Positions 48,770-62,300 of a stretch of 64,000 bases of DNA are shown in pieces; position 1 is the stretch's first letter, and the number at the start of each line of letters is the position of its first letter. The stretch is from contig NC_064820.1 in assembly GCF_024166365.1 (NCBI RefSeq), positions 65,263,501 through 65,327,500 of the forward strand, written 5' to 3'. The translations under genes were made by a program, and so were the position numbers. The stretch is from Elephas maximus indicus. Lineage: Eukaryota > Chordata > Mammalia > Proboscidea > Elephantidae. Under the pieces are notes generated by a model. The model saw only the letters and a list, made by a program, of their open reading frames with translations. It was not told the DNA's origin and searched no databases.

Positions 48770-49790
48770 ACACCTCTCCTTAGAATCCTTCAGAGGACCC
48801 CCATTGCCCTTCATGATCTTATTTCACCCTTTTTATTCTGTCATACCCCATACCAGTCCTGTTGTCAATTTCTGATTACTAACAGTTTTCCAAAGGCACT
48901 AAGGTATTTCATGCTGTCGTGTTTTCTATTCTCCCCTCTGCCTAGAATGTGTCTCCCTTTTACTTCTCTCCTGGCTAACCCCTGTATGTCCTTAGAAACG
49001 ATGGCACTTTCTGAAAGCTTCCCTGACTGCTCATTGAGTTCTCACTCTCTTCTGTGTTCTCCTAAATATGTCCTCCCTTAATGTACCAGTGTATACAACT
49101 TATTTCACTGTCTGTTAATACATGATTTTATTACCTCTCTCAACTCTGCTGCAAAAGATCTCTTTAAATTGTTAGAAAGCAAAAATGTCACGTTAATGAC
49201 TAAGGTGTGCCTGACCAACTCCATGGTGTGTTCGGTCGCCTCAGTATGCATGCGAAAGCTGGACAATGAATAAGGAAGACCTAAGAAGAACTGGTACCTT
49301 TGAATGATGGTGTTGACGAAGAATATTGAACATACCATGGACTGCCAAAAGAATGAACAAATCTGTCTTGGAAGAAGTACAGCCAGAATGTTCCTTGGAA
49401 GCGAGAATGGTGAGACTTTGTCTCATATACTTTGGGCATGTTATCAGCAGGGACCAGTCTCTAGAGAAGGACATCATGCTTGGTAGAGGGTCAGCGAAAA
49501 AGAGGAAGCCCCTCAACAAGATAGATTGACACAGTGGTTGCAACAATGAGCTCAAGCGTAACAACAATTGTGAGGATGGCACAGTACCTGGCAGTGTTTT
49601 GTTCTGTTGTACATAGGGTCGCTATGAGTCGGAACTGACTCAACAGCACCAAACAACAACAACAACTCTCAACTAGACTGCTTTCTTTGAGGTAAAGGAC
49701 TGTGTTCTGCACATCTCTGTATCCTGATGGTGTGGTAAACTTACCTTGCACATAGGAGATGCTCAGTAAATGTTTGTTGAATGAATACTG
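48770..49790 (+). mobile_element. L2 LINE remnant split by an RTE insertion
   Basis: Blocks 48770-49145 and 49666-49790 are the L2 3' UTR in order ('gaaagcttccctgactgctc' ... 'gatgctcagtaaatgtttgt' with tail 'tgaatgaatac'). They become contiguous when the RTE at 49146-49665 is removed. Confidence 0.8.
49146..49665 (+). mobile_element. RTE LINE 3' end with 9-bp target-site duplication
   Basis: 5'-truncated copy of ~520 bp that ends in the RTE tail 'gggtcgctatgagtcggaac' and (caa)n. Flanks ctctcaact at 49137-49145 and 49666-49674 are identical. Remnants of the C-terminal coding region are visible in broken frames (NEQICLGRSTARMFLGSENG at 49304-49486). Confidence 0.9.
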
Positions 49791-50303
49791 ATTGTCATTT
49801 CATTGTTTTCTTTACAGACCATCTATAAGGTTTGCTTGCCGAAGTCTCTTTGAAATTTTAAATAGGGCTATGGATTATTTTTTTAATAACATTAATGAAA
49901 AATGTTTATTAGAATAAGAAGTTGCGACCTTGGAATCCACATCGTTTAATGAGTCTCAAGATATTTTTTTAAAACCATACCCTTTTTGCTCACTTGGCTG
50001 TAAAACAATATAGACTCTTTAACAGTGCATTATTTTAAAGTGATTCTATTTAGCTATTCTGTTAAAAATGGCTCTTTGGTCCAAAATTAACTCAATTATA
50101 AATATGTTATTAAGAAGAATGCCTATTCTAGCTGTTTTAATTCTGTGTTTTAATATTTTTACTGTTTGCAGTATTTAATGAAACTGCCTGATGAAATTTG
50201 AAATTACTAGGCATCATTTTTTGACTGCTTTTCATTTGTGTGCCATCTTGACGTTACACGTAGAAAATATGAATTTTATCAAATTTTTTTTTATAGCTAC
50301 ATT

Positions 50304-50367
50304 AAAAAAAAAAAAAAAAACCCCGTTGCCGTCGAGTTGATTCTGACTCATAGCAACAACCCTATAT
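50304..50367 (-). repeat. AfroSINE tail fragment
   Basis: Only the terminal part 'gttgccgtcgagttgattct' then 'gactcatagcaacaacccta' is present, after a 17-A run. Strongly truncated. Confidence 0.75.
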
Positions 50368-52423
50368 TATTCACTACCAAATAAATAAAGACAACTCAGG
50401 ACCTGATAGAACAAGTATGTCTCTTGGAAAAAAATCTGTTTTAAAACGTATTAAACATAGCAATGGTTTTTATTTCTTCATTTTCTTATAATAGTACAGA
50501 AAAATTTAATTCCGTTTAATATGGGGGGAGTGTTTTGTTCTTGGCTTTTTTTAAAAATTAACTCTTTAAATGGCATGAAAGGATAAGAAGAGAAAATTAC
50601 TTGTTTCAGCCTGATAGGCAGTGTATCTAGGCTAGCACTATTTTGCTGCAGCTGAAATTCAAACATAGGAAATTGCAGAAATTTACAATTCAATGTGTGT
50701 TTCATCAGGGAGAAATCCACAGATTGTTTTGACACTCAGTTAGAAATTCAGCATGAAGATGGACGTCTCATGAAATTTGCAGCTGCTGATTGAATTTATA
50801 TTTCCATAAAGGCCATCAACAGTAGCAGCCTGCAGGGGAAGAGAGGGGAGAAATGACAAAAATCGTGAGGCTAGCATTTTTCCTCACCATTATAGTCGCA
50901 AATTACTGGTAATAAGGCCTTACACTGACCAGGATTAAAGAAAAATATAGACAGCCAGAAGGGAAGGACTTATCAGTTTAATTGATTTTAACTAAATATG
51001 TCTACATTTGAAATCTAAATATGTGTTTAGCCATCTGTAGAAAATGTAATACGTTCCTAAAAATCAGTTTATTCATCTTTACTATTTAAACAGGAAAAAT
51101 AGAGTAATTCTTGAAGTTACAGAAGGTTTTATTGTATAGGTTTTTTTCATAAGACCCTCTCAAGATAGAAGAGTAGGGTAGGAACACAATACAAGCTTGT
51201 TTTTATGGGACTGAAAATAATCACATTATATTCTTGCAAGAAATCTGCAGTTCACTTTTTGAGAATACTGGTTCATTATTTTAAAATGGTAAAAAAAGTT
51301 GTTTTTCAACGGATCCCCCAAAGTAATCTTGGGTAACAAGTTGTCTCTTACATGAAGGGAATTATTTCATTTTCATTTTAAAGTGTTAATTTTTTTTTAG
51401 TAGAATGGACAAAAAATTATTTCTTTTGTTTATAGGTGAACCAAAGGGTTTAGGAATGTTCCCCTTGTTTCTGCACAGTCCTTTGTCTGTGTGGACAGCC
51501 TGCGCTTTAACCGTAGCAGGGTGTCCCCAGGTGGCTTTATTGAAAATTAGAGTTTGCACATTTATACGTGAAAAATGGGTGCAGCTGAAATTCAAACATG
51601 GGAAATTATAGCAAATGTGTGTTGAAAAATTATATTCGATTATAAATATATATAGATTATATTTGATTTAAAATGATATAGCCTAAATGTAAAAGTGAGT
51701 TAAATCTATTGTAACATAATAGATTATTTAAGAGTATAAGAACATAGAAACTATTCCCCTTGTCTTTGTAATTATATTTGAGGATATTTAATATATCTAT
51801 GTGATAAACTATTCTAATTTGAGAAGAACGGTATACGTTTCTGGTACATATACTTTAAATATACATGTGGACATTTTTCAGGGTTTCAGAATTTGCTTTA
51901 GGTGTTAAATAAGCATCTTCAGGTAGCTGACAACAATGTGCTTTTTCTGTTGGTATTCTATGAACGCTTGCTTTTTATAAGATCATTTGCTGTTTAAGTT
52001 AATAGCAAAATTTGCTGGTTAAATATATTTTTGCTTCTCGTACACTGGTTTACAAACCAAAGCAGAGCTGTTTTGGAGTGTAGTACCATTGTATCCAGCA
52101 TATAAACTATATGGTATTTGGAAGAGCTGTTTTCTCATTTGTGCTTTCTCTTTGTAGTCTTCTACATTGTAGATAATTTATTCAATGTAGACCTTTCTTA
52201 TTTTTTCCTCTTCCTTCTTCTCCTTTTGAAGATATACCGTTTTCAACATTCCAAAATATATGAGTTTAACTAGTTTAACTAATTTGACCTATTAAAAATC
52301 ACTTTTTCTTTAAGTAGCTGTAAATTCCATCACCCATTGAAATCAATGTCTTTATTTGCATTTTATCTTCTTGTCCTTGCCCGTGTGTATTTTTAGTTTT
52401 TCACATGTGATGTGATTCATTTA
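50368..52423. other. Unassigned intronic DNA with a dispersed direct repeat
   Basis: No gene or transposon recognised. A ~20-bp word ('gcagctgaaattcaaacat') recurs at 50648 and 51581 in related context. Confidence 0.4.
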
Positions 52424-52745
52424 TTCTTTTATTTATTCATTCAACAAATATTTATTAACTGATACGCTTGTATCAGAGACAATTTTAGGTGCTAGGGATG
52501 CATAGTAAACAACACAAAGGCCCCTCCCCACCCTCATGGAGCTTACATTCTGGTGGGAGAGGCAGACAATAAATAAATGAATATGTATTATAATATCAAG
52601 TAAGAATATGAAAAACTATAAAGCAAAGGGCTAGAACATGACAGAATGTGGGTGCTGTTACTGTTTAGATGGGAAGTTCCATGACACTGTCTTTGGGAAC
52701 GTGATGTTTGAAAAGAAACCTGAGTGAAGTGAGAGAGGGAGTAAT
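52424..52745 (-). mobile_element. L2 LINE 3' end, antisense
   Basis: 'tcattcaacaaatatttatt', 'catggagcttacattctggt' and 'gagaggcagacaataaataa' are the reverse complement of the L2 terminus. Confidence 0.8.
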
Positions 52746-52899
52746 ATAGAGTTCTACATATTTCTCCTGTGTAGCGTGAGCATTTTTTTTTTTTAATTTT
52801 TGCTCTGTGTGTGTGTGTGTATTTGTTTTCCACTTAGCGCATCTAGTCACAACCAATATTAGTAGCCTGAATTATGTTTTCACAGTGTCCATAGCTTTT

Positions 52900-53395
52900 C
52901 CATGCTAATGTGATTTATATATGATGATTCATATAAAGTACTTACACACAAATAAGGGTTTTTTTTAGAGGGAATATTGTTTATTTTTACAAAAAGTGGA
53001 ATTATCCTATTGACCTTTCCCGTCACTTGTGTTTCTTAGCAGTAAACCATGAACATCACTACAGATCAGAAGATACGTTTAATAACTACATATTATTTCA
53101 TAATATGGATGTACTACAGCTTATTTAGCTTTGATTAATACATTGATGGACATTTGATTTGCTGACAGTTTTTTTTTTTTTTAATCACTACTAAAAATTC
53201 TGCTATAAACGTCCTCTACAAATATCCTTTCCTCCTTACGCTGTTACTTCTGTAAGATAAATTTCCAGAAATGGGATTGCTGTGGCAAAGGATAGGTACA
53301 CTTTTTATTAATAAATATTACCAGACTGTTTTCCAAAAAGGCCTTAGCAATTCACATTCTCATCAGCAGAGCTGGTGAGTGTCCTTTTCCCTACA
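52900..53395 (-). mobile_element. Old L1M fragment, antisense
   Basis: 'aatacattgatggacatttg', 'ccagaaatgggattgctgtg' and 'cattctcatcagcagagc' parallel reverse-complement L1 ORF2 C-terminal DNA. Diverged. Confidence 0.65.
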
Positions 53396-55726
53396 ACCTA
53401 AGCAGCCCTAGGTATCTCTGAATAATGATGCACAGCTTGTGTGTACTGTGGGCACTCACTCTGCAGTCTCATGGAACTCTGTGCCCTTATAGAATTGTGC
53501 ACACCACTTGGCAGCAGCTTACCATGTTGTATTTTAATTACATGTTTAGTGTTTGTCTTCACCCTCCCTGCCCCTGACCCTAAATAACACCAACTCTTGC
53601 ACACAGTAGGAAGTGGGCTTGGTAAATACTTGCTTTCCAAACCAAATGTGCAAGATTTTTCAATTGCCAGGCATGTTGGATTTTCTGTGCCATTGATTCA
53701 TCTTTGCAAATAATCAAGATTTCACTACATTTAAAAGTTGTTACTTAAAAGGTAATGTTCTTTTTTGACGCTGCTTTCCTTTGGGGTTTAAACAAGCATT
53801 TTTCTTATCTCACATATTACTATAATCAGGATAGCTATTTGTCAGATTGTTGCAAGCTACGTTTTTTTTTTTTTCTGGCTCTGAAATTACATACTTATTC
53901 TAGGCCTGAATTCTGGAATTTTTTGAAGTAGTGTTGTTGACATTTAGAGCATTCTGTGTGGCAGTGTCTTTGCTCCAGCAGGAGATATGCACCAGTGAGA
54001 GGTCAGGTAAGGCAAAAAGCTGTTTGTCAGCTGCCAGACTGTTTGTTAACAGCAGGTAAAAGTGTGTTCCCTTTTTCAGATTTGAAGTGTAAATAATGGA
54101 CTTCTCTAGTCTCAGCCAGTCTCTTCATTTTAGAATCTTAATGTGGAAATACCCATTTGTTATCAGCTAGCCCAATCTTCTTTTCCCTGCCACCCAGTAC
54201 AGAAGGTTATATTTACAGCTAGAACCAGTATATTTGGGCTTTTACCGTTAGTCATTCTTCATGAGAACTGGGAGCAGCACTACATGAGTAGATCCATGGC
54301 TGCCTAACAAGAGCCTGGGTAACCGTGGAAGTAGGCCACAGTAGCTGCTGGACTCTTCAGAAAAGGGAAAATGTGACTCTGATTAAGCCCTGTTGACAGA
54401 GATCATGCCTTTAAATGGTGGCATTCAAAGACTATTCAGTTTTCTTAAGTGCAAAGAGTGAGGTGGTATTTCCAGTTTTGTAGGCTGAGTATGAGGGTAT
54501 TTAGAGCTGGTCTTAGTAATGTGGCAAATACAGGAATCTTATAGACTATTTCATAGTGTCTGATAGATACTTGGGGAGAGCATATTGATTAATCCCAGAG
54601 GCTTCTGACAAATACAGCTTTGAGAGTGTATGCAGAATGCACATGGCCAGGACAGAACCTTTTTAGCTCCTCACACTGAGTCTAGGGTTGTGGTATACAG
54701 AGCAGCCCGTTCTATCTACTTTGCTTTCCTAGTCCCTATTTTCTCATTCACCATCTTATTCATTCTTACCATTTTAATGTGATCATAGTATATATTGTTC
54801 TCCTATTATTTGTTAGAGATTATTATCTGGCTCAGAGTTGGAATAAAACTCTTGTAAGCTCTGCTGTCACCAACAGACCTTGCCTCTTGGATCTTTTTCT
54901 TAAATCTTACTATTTAGCATGGACCACTTTTCTTTCTGAGGTATTAGCTCCTTAATTTAGACTATGTATAAGGTCATTAATTTTATTTATTTTCCCATTA
55001 GTTTTTTGCCTCAGCTCTTTCCTTTGTTAATGTTTTGTTGAAAGTGCAGTAAACCTAAATTCACAAGTAAGAGATGTTATACCATGTTGATAGCTCAACA
55101 ATTATTTTGTTTTGTTTTCCTCATCTTTCCTTCCTTCCTTTTTTTCTTTCATCCTTATAAGCATATTTGAATATTACTTCTAATTCCCCAGCAATTCTAA
55201 TTCCTGTAGCAAAAGGCAAAGCAGTTTACATAATACAACCTTTACTTTAAAACTAGAACTTTAGTATTTTCTTGAACCTACTTATTCCAAATACCCCTTT
55301 TCTTTTTTAGTTTGTATCATTCTTTGCCTTAAGTATACCATTTCTCTATCTCCTTAGTGCCTTTCCCTGACTGCCCAACCTTATCATCATCTCTTTTCTG
55401 GTCGGTCCTTCTGGCTACTCTTTTAAACTAGGTTTTATATAGCCCCCATCATGCTTACCAAGCACTTCAACTCATGTGAGAGTCATGATTGTAAGTGGCA
55501 AATTATTAATCATCAAATTACTGTAATGCTTTTGCGTAGATAATCTAAGAATTGGGTTTATGTAGGTTTGTTTTGAATTATTTTTTAATTCAAAATTAGT
55601 AATTTTTATTATTACCTATATAAAGGTAGTGATAAAGTGTTTATACCATCTGTCTTTCTACCTATCTCTCTACCAATTGTATCTGAATATATATACCAAT
55701 TCATAATTAAGTTATAGTAGTATACA
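53396..55726. other. Unassigned intronic DNA
   Basis: No gene or repeat recognised. Confidence 0.35.
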
Positions 55727-55903
55727 AAAAAAACCCACTACAGTTGATTCTGACTCATGGTGACCTCATAGGGTTTCCAAGGCTGTAAATCTATACAGAA
55801 GCAGACTGCCACGTCTTTATTCCATGGAACCGCTGGTGGTTTCAAACTGCCGACTTTTGGGTTAGCAGTCCATTGCTTTAACTACCGTGCAATCAGGGCT
55901 TCT
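55727..55903 (-). repeat. AfroSINE (long form)
   Basis: Tail 'cagttgattctgactcatgg', retained middle 'ggctgtaaatctatacagaa', head ending 'ctaccgtgcaatcagggctt'. Confidence 0.9.
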
Positions 55904-57307
55904 TATAGTAATATACCCAGCCATATAGAAGATATTAAACACATCATTTCAAGTCAGGTCTTTATTATATATTGTCCCTCACAGTATAAATTTGTTTTAT
56001 ATTATTCCATATCATACCTATTTTGGGGTACAGAATTAGTTTTTATCATAGAATTGTTTACATTTTGATTTAATGGGACTTCTAATTAACCTAGAACTAC
56101 TTAGGGCAATTTTCTTATATCAATATTCAATATTCCCTTATACATACAAATACATTTATTTCAGTATTTGTCCAGCAGAAATTCATGTTGTTCTGGCTAT
56201 GATAATCTTAAACTATCCTTAGATAGAATTATTTCTTTCTTGGAAAGGGTTTTAATTCAAATACGTTTCAAATGTTCAGAACAATGATAAACCAAAGCTG
56301 TGCTAAGAAAGCAACATAGGCATTGTAATTGCAACAAACAGGAGAAATCAGACAAACAAAAAGGGTGCTTTATAACTCTATGCATATATAAATACACACA
56401 CACAGAGACACTTACTTTTACCTGGCTTACCTGGTTTATATGACTGAGATTCTTATTATATCGAAAGTAAAATGACACACCTGTGACTCATGGACTAATT
56501 CTGATCATCAAGGAGAAAACTGATGGGTAAAGTAGAAACGTGGGAGAAGTCAGTATGTAATTTTAGAGTTATGATATCCAGGGAAGGCATCGCTATAGGA
56601 AGTTAGATATATATTCTAACCTAGATAAGGAGAGGAACTCTCAGAAAGTTCTGGAGAAAAAAAATAGGTGTTATGTTTCAAGAGAAATAGAAATACATAA
56701 AGAAAAAAAATTTTGACAATGCATCTATTAATGATGCTGATGAGAAAGAAATGGAAAGAGTGCTAAACAAAGTGCCTTGATTAAGTAGCATTTTCCAAGG
56801 GTGTATACACAAAATGTCTGTAACAATAGCCGCAGTAAATGTGCCCACAGCAAGACAGGCTGCGTTGTGTTTTCCCACATAAGCATAACACACATAATCA
56901 TACCTTTTTGAGACTATTTATATATATATATACATAAAATTGACTAAGGCATCTAAAAACAAAATGATACGTTCAAACTATTACAGGAACACAAAACCAA
57001 GGATAGTTGCTTAAATCAGTAAAACACAATACCTGAAAGATTAAATCTCAAAAAGAGCTGAGATTTTAAAAACTCTGAAATGATAAAAATGGCTATCTAC
57101 TGTTATGTGTGAATTTATGTGTATGTATATGTGTTTTGTCTTAGGTAGTTAAAAATATGTATGTACCGAATATGTTCTCCTTTGATAATATTAGTACTCC
57201 ATTGTCTAAATATGACTATTAAATATCCATGAAAGGCTAAAGACATTTGGAGCATAAAAAATTTAAATGATTTAACCCCTACTTGAGAAGATAATGTGTT
57301 CTTTGTG
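55904..57307. other. AT-rich intronic DNA
   Basis: No gene recognised. A short (TA)n run occurs at 56920-56932. Confidence 0.35.
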
Positions 57308-57530
57308 TGTGTGTGGTTGTTGAGAATATACACAGGAAAACATATGCCAATTCAACTGTTTTCTACATGTACAATTCAGTGACATTGATTACATTCTTCA
57401 AGTTGTGCAGCCATTCTCACCCTCCTTTTCTGAGTTGTTCTGCCCCTATTGACATAAACTCACTGCCCCCTAAGGTTCCTGTCTAATCTTTGGAGATACT
57501 GTTGTCACTTTGATCCCATATAGATCTTTA
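57308..57530 (-). mobile_element. L1M 3' UTR fragment, antisense
   Basis: 'gtacaattcagtgacattga', 'gttgtgcagccattctcacc' and 'gacataaactcactgccccc' match the fragment at 13320-13520 and old L1 3' UTRs. Confidence 0.72.
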
Positions 57531-57592
57531 AAGAGCATAATGCTCAAGGCAGACATTTTTAACTAGTTCACCTCTCAAGACCCTATTACTTT

Positions 57593-57880
57593 CTCCTTTC
57601 TTTTTTTTGATCCTATGTGTTTTCAGTAATGGAAGGCATGCTGAATCAAGGAATCTTTCTGGATTTATGTTATGAAATAGGGATTTTGATATATATTTTG
57701 TGGAGCACATATGTCTCAAAAAACATTAGACTTTTCAAACATAGGCCAATACATAAAGATGCCTTCTCTTTTTGATATTATGTGTTTGCAGTAATGGAAG
57801 GCATGCTGAATTCAGTCTTTGTGAATTTATGTTGTGAAATGTGGATTTTGATACATATTTTGTGGTCATATATTTCTCTA
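57593..57880 (+). repeat. Local direct duplication, two ~120-bp copies, 165-bp offset
   Basis: Copy 1 (about 57593-57716) and copy 2 (about 57760-57880) share 'cagtaatggaaggcatgctg' exactly and 'atttatgtt-tgaaat-ggga/tttttgata-atattttgtgg' with scattered changes. No transposon family is recognised. Confidence 0.85.
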
Positions 57881-59363
57881 CAAAATGTCAGTGGTAGTCT
57901 GGCGCCATGTTAGTGACCTCCATCTATCCCAAGAATCTTCGGAGGGTGATGCCTTCCATTTTGTTACAAATATGACACACATACACAAAAGCCAAACCTG
58001 CACAGGAAACCATAAATATACTTACAAGGCTTATCTATTTGTACAAAAGCCAAAAGAGACAAAAGTTTGACCCAGTCACATTCCCTGGATGCACTGCCTC
58101 GTACTGAAGCCTCCTATCTTAGTATTTGCCAAAGAATTTTCTTTCGTTTTTCACCATTCATCCACTGGAGGGCAGCAAATACTTTTAATGGGAAAAGTAC
58201 CCTCCCAAGAAACCTGAGAGCCTGAAAATGTTTGTGGGCAAATTCCGTCCCACGTGTCTTGAAAAGGTTAAACTTTTGTTTGGTTTTAAGAAGACTTCGA
58301 GGAGATATTTTTGGTTTATTTATTTATTTATTTATTTGCCTGTGAGAATGTTTTTTTTTTTTTCATTAACTTTTATTAAGCTTCAAGTGAACGTTTACAA
58401 ATCCAATCAGTCTGTCACATATAAGTTTACATACATCTCACTCCCTACTCCCACTTGCTGTCCCCCTCTTGAGTCAGCCCTTTCAGTCTCTCCTTTCGTG
58501 ACAATTTTGCCGGCTTCCCTCTCTCTCTATCCTCCCATCCCCCCTCCAGACAAGAGTTGCCAAGACAATCTCAAGTGTCCACCTGATATAATTAGCTCAC
58601 TCTTCATCAGCATCTCTCTCCCACCCGCTGACCAGTCCCTTTCATGTCTGATGAGTTGTCTTCGGGGATGGTTCCTGTCCTGTGCCAACAGAAGGTCTGG
58701 GGACCATGGCCACCGGGATTCCTCTAGTCTCAGTCAGACCATTAAGTTTGGTCTTTTTATGAGAATTTGGGGTCTGCATCCCACTGATCTCCTGCTCCCT
58801 CAGGGGTCCTCTGCTGTGCTCCCTGTCAGGGCAGTCATCGATTGTGGCCGGGCACCAACTAGTTCTTCTGGTCTCGGGATGATGTAGGTCTCTGGTTCAT
58901 GTGGCCCTTTCTGTCTCTTGGGCTCTTAGTTGTCATGTGGCCTTGGTGTTCTTCATTTTCCTTTGCTCCAGGTGAGTTGAGACCAATTGATGCATCTTAG
59001 ATGGCCTCTTGTTAGCATTTAAGACCCCAGACGCCACATTTCAAAGTGGGATGCAGAATGTTTTCATAATAGAATTATATTGCCAATTGACTTAGAAGTC
59101 TCCTCAAACCATGTTCCCCAGACCCCCGCCCTTGCTCCGCTGACCTTTGAAGCATTCATTTTATCCCGGAAACTTCTTTGCTTTTGGTCCAGTCCAGTTC
59201 AGTTGAGCTGACCTTCCATGTATTGAGTGTTGTCTTTCCCTTCACCTAAAGCAGTTCTTATCTACTGATTGATCAATAAAAAACCCTCTCCCACCCTCCC
59301 TCCCTCCCCCCCTCGTAACCACAAAATTATGTGTTCTTCTGAGGTTTACTATTTCTCAAGATC

Positions 59364-62300
59364 TTATAATAGTGGTCTTATACAATATTTGTCCTTTTGC
59401 CTCTGACTGATTTCGCTCAGCATAATGCCTTTCAGGTTCCTCCATGTTATGAAATGTTTCACAGATTTGTCACTGTTCTTTATTGATGCGTAGTATTCCA
59501 TTGTGTGACTATACCACAATTTATTTACCCATTCATCTGTTGATGGACACCTTGGTTGCTTCCAACTTTTTGCTATTGTAAACAGAGCTGCAATAAACAT
59601 GGGTGTGCATATATCTGTTTGTGTGAAGGCTCTTGTATCTCTAGGGTATATTCCCAGGAGTGGGATTTCTGGCTTGTATGGTAGTTCTATTTCTAATTGT
59701 TTAAGATAACGCCAGATAGATTTTCAAAGTGGTTGTACCATTTTACATTCCCACCAGCAGTGTATAAGAGTTCCAATCTCTCCGCAGCCTCTCCAACATT
59801 TATTATTTTGTGTTTTTTGGATTAATGCCAGCCTTGCTGGTGTGAGATGGAATCTCATTGTAGTTTTAATTTGCATTTCTCTAATGGCTAATGATCGAGA
59901 GCATTTTCTCATGTATCTGTTGGCTGCCTGAATATCTTCTTTAGTGAAATGTGTGTTCATATCCTTTGCCCACTTTTTGATTGGGTTGTTTCTCTTTTTG
60001 TGGTTGAGTTTAGACAGAATCATGTAGATTTTAGAGATCAGGCACTGGTTGGAGATGTCATAGCTGAAAATTCTTTTCCAGTCTGTAGGTGGTCTTTTTA
60101 CTCTTTTGGTGAAGTCTTTAGATGAGCATAGGTGTTTGATTTTTAGAAGCTCCCAGTTATCGGGTTTCTCTTCATCATTTTTGGTAATGTTTTATATTCT
60201 GTTTATGCCTTGTATTAGGGCTCCTAGGGTTGTCCCAATTTTTTCTTCCATGATCTTTATCATTTTAGTCTTTATGTTTAGGTCTTTGATCCACTTGGAG
60301 TTAGTTTTTGTGCATGGTGTAAGGGTCCTGTTTCATTTTTTTGCAAATGGATATCCAATTATGCCAACACCATTTGTTAAAAAGGCTATCTTTTCCCCAA
60401 TTAATTGACACTGGTCCATTGTCAAATATCAGCTGCTCATACGTGGATGGATCTATGTCTGGGTTCTCAGTTCTGTTCCATTGGTCTATGTGCCTGTTGT
60501 TGTACCAGTACCAGGCTGTTTTGACTACTGTGGCTGTATAATAGGTTTTGAAATCAGGTAGAGTGAGGCCTCCCACTTTCTTCTTCTTTTTCAGTAGTGC
60601 TTTGCTTATCCGGGGCTTCTTTCCCTTCCATATGAAATTGGTGATTTGTTTCTCTATCCCCTTAAAATATGACATTGGAATTTGGATCGGAAGTGTGTTA
60701 AATGTATAGATGGCTTTTGGTAGAATAGACATTTTTACTATGTTAAGTCTTCCTATCCATGAGCAAGGTATGTTTTTCCACTTAAGTATGTCCTTTTGAA
60801 TTTCTTGTAGTAGAGCTTTGTAGTTTTCTTTGTATAGGTCTTTTACATCCTTGGTAAGATTTATTCCTAAGTATCTTATCTTCTTGGGGGCTACTGTGAA
60901 TGGTATTGATTTGGTTATTTCCTCTTCGGTGTTCTTTTTGTTGATGTAGAGGAATCCAAGTGATTTTTGTATGTTTATTTGATAACCTGAGACTCTGCCA
61001 AACTCTTCTATTAGTTTCAGTAGTTTTCTGGAGGATTCCTTAGGGTTTTCTGTGTATATGATCATGTCATCTGCAAATAGTGATACCTTTACTTCTTCCT
61101 TGCCAATCCGGATACTTTTTATTTCTTTGTATAGCCTAATTGCCCTGGCTAGGACTTCAAGTACGATGTTGAATAAGAGCAGTGATAAAGGGCATCCTTG
61201 TCTGGTTCCCATTCTCAAGGGAAATGCTTTCAGGTTCTCTCCATTTAGAGTGATATTGGCTGTTGGCTTTGCATAGATGCCCTTTATTATGTTGAGGAAT
61301 TTTCCTTCAGTTCCTATTTTGGTAAGAGTTTTTATCATAAATGGGTGTTGGACTTTGTCAAATGCCTTTTCTGCATCAATTGATAAGATCATGTGGTTTT
61401 TGTCTTTTGTTTTATTTATGTGGTGGATTACATTAATGGTTTTTCTGATATTAAACCAGCCTTGCATACCTGGTATAAATCCCACTTGATCAGGGTGAAT
61501 TATTTTTTTGATGTGTTGTTGGATTCTATTGGCTAGAATTTTGTTGAGGATTTTTGCATCTATGTTCATGAGGGATATAGGTCTAAAATTTTCTTTTTTT
61601 GTAATGTCTTTACCTGGTTTTGGTATCAGGGAGATGGTGGCTTCATAGAATGAGTTGGGTAGTATTCCATCATTTTCTATGCTTTGGAATACCTTCAGAA
61701 GTAGTGGTGTTAACTCTTCTCTGAAGGTTTGGTAGAACTCTGCAGTGAAGCCGTCCGGGCCAGGGCTTTTTTTTGTTGGGAGTTTTTTGATTACTGTTTC
61801 AATCTCTTTTTTTGTTATGGGTCTATTTAGTTGTTCTACTTCTGAATGTGTTAGTTTAGGTAGGTAGTGTTTTTCCAGGAATTCATCCATTTCTTCTAGG
61901 TTTTCAAATTTGTTAGAGTACAATTTTTCATAATAATCTGAAATGATTCTTTTAATTTCATTTGGTTCTGTTGTGATGTGGTCCTTCTCGTTTCTTATTC
62001 AGGTTATTTGTTTCCTTTCCTGTATTTCTTTAGTCAGTCTCGCCAATGGTTTATCAATTTTGTTAATTTTTTAAAAAAACCAGCTTTTGGCTTTGTTAAT
62101 TCTTTCAATTGTTTTTCTGTTCTCTAATTCATTTAGTTCAGCTCTAATTTTTTTAATTTGTTTTCTTCTGGTGCCTGATGGATTCTTTTGTTGCTCACTT
62201 TCTATTTGTTCAAGTTGTAGGGACAGTTCTCTGATTTTGGCTCTTTCTTCTTTTTGTATGTGTGCATTTATCGATATAAATTGGCCTCTGAGCACTGCTT

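Noticed and set aside
51405-51611. 68-codon frame preceded by an acceptor-like 'tttttttttag', considered as an NDUFAF2 exon
   Set aside because: Its translation does not resemble any NDUFAF2 segment, and no donor in a fitting phase was seen.
58228-58887. Plus-strand 219-codon open frame, the longest on that strand
   Set aside because: It runs antisense through the L1 tail and 3' UTR, with low-complexity residues and no family features.
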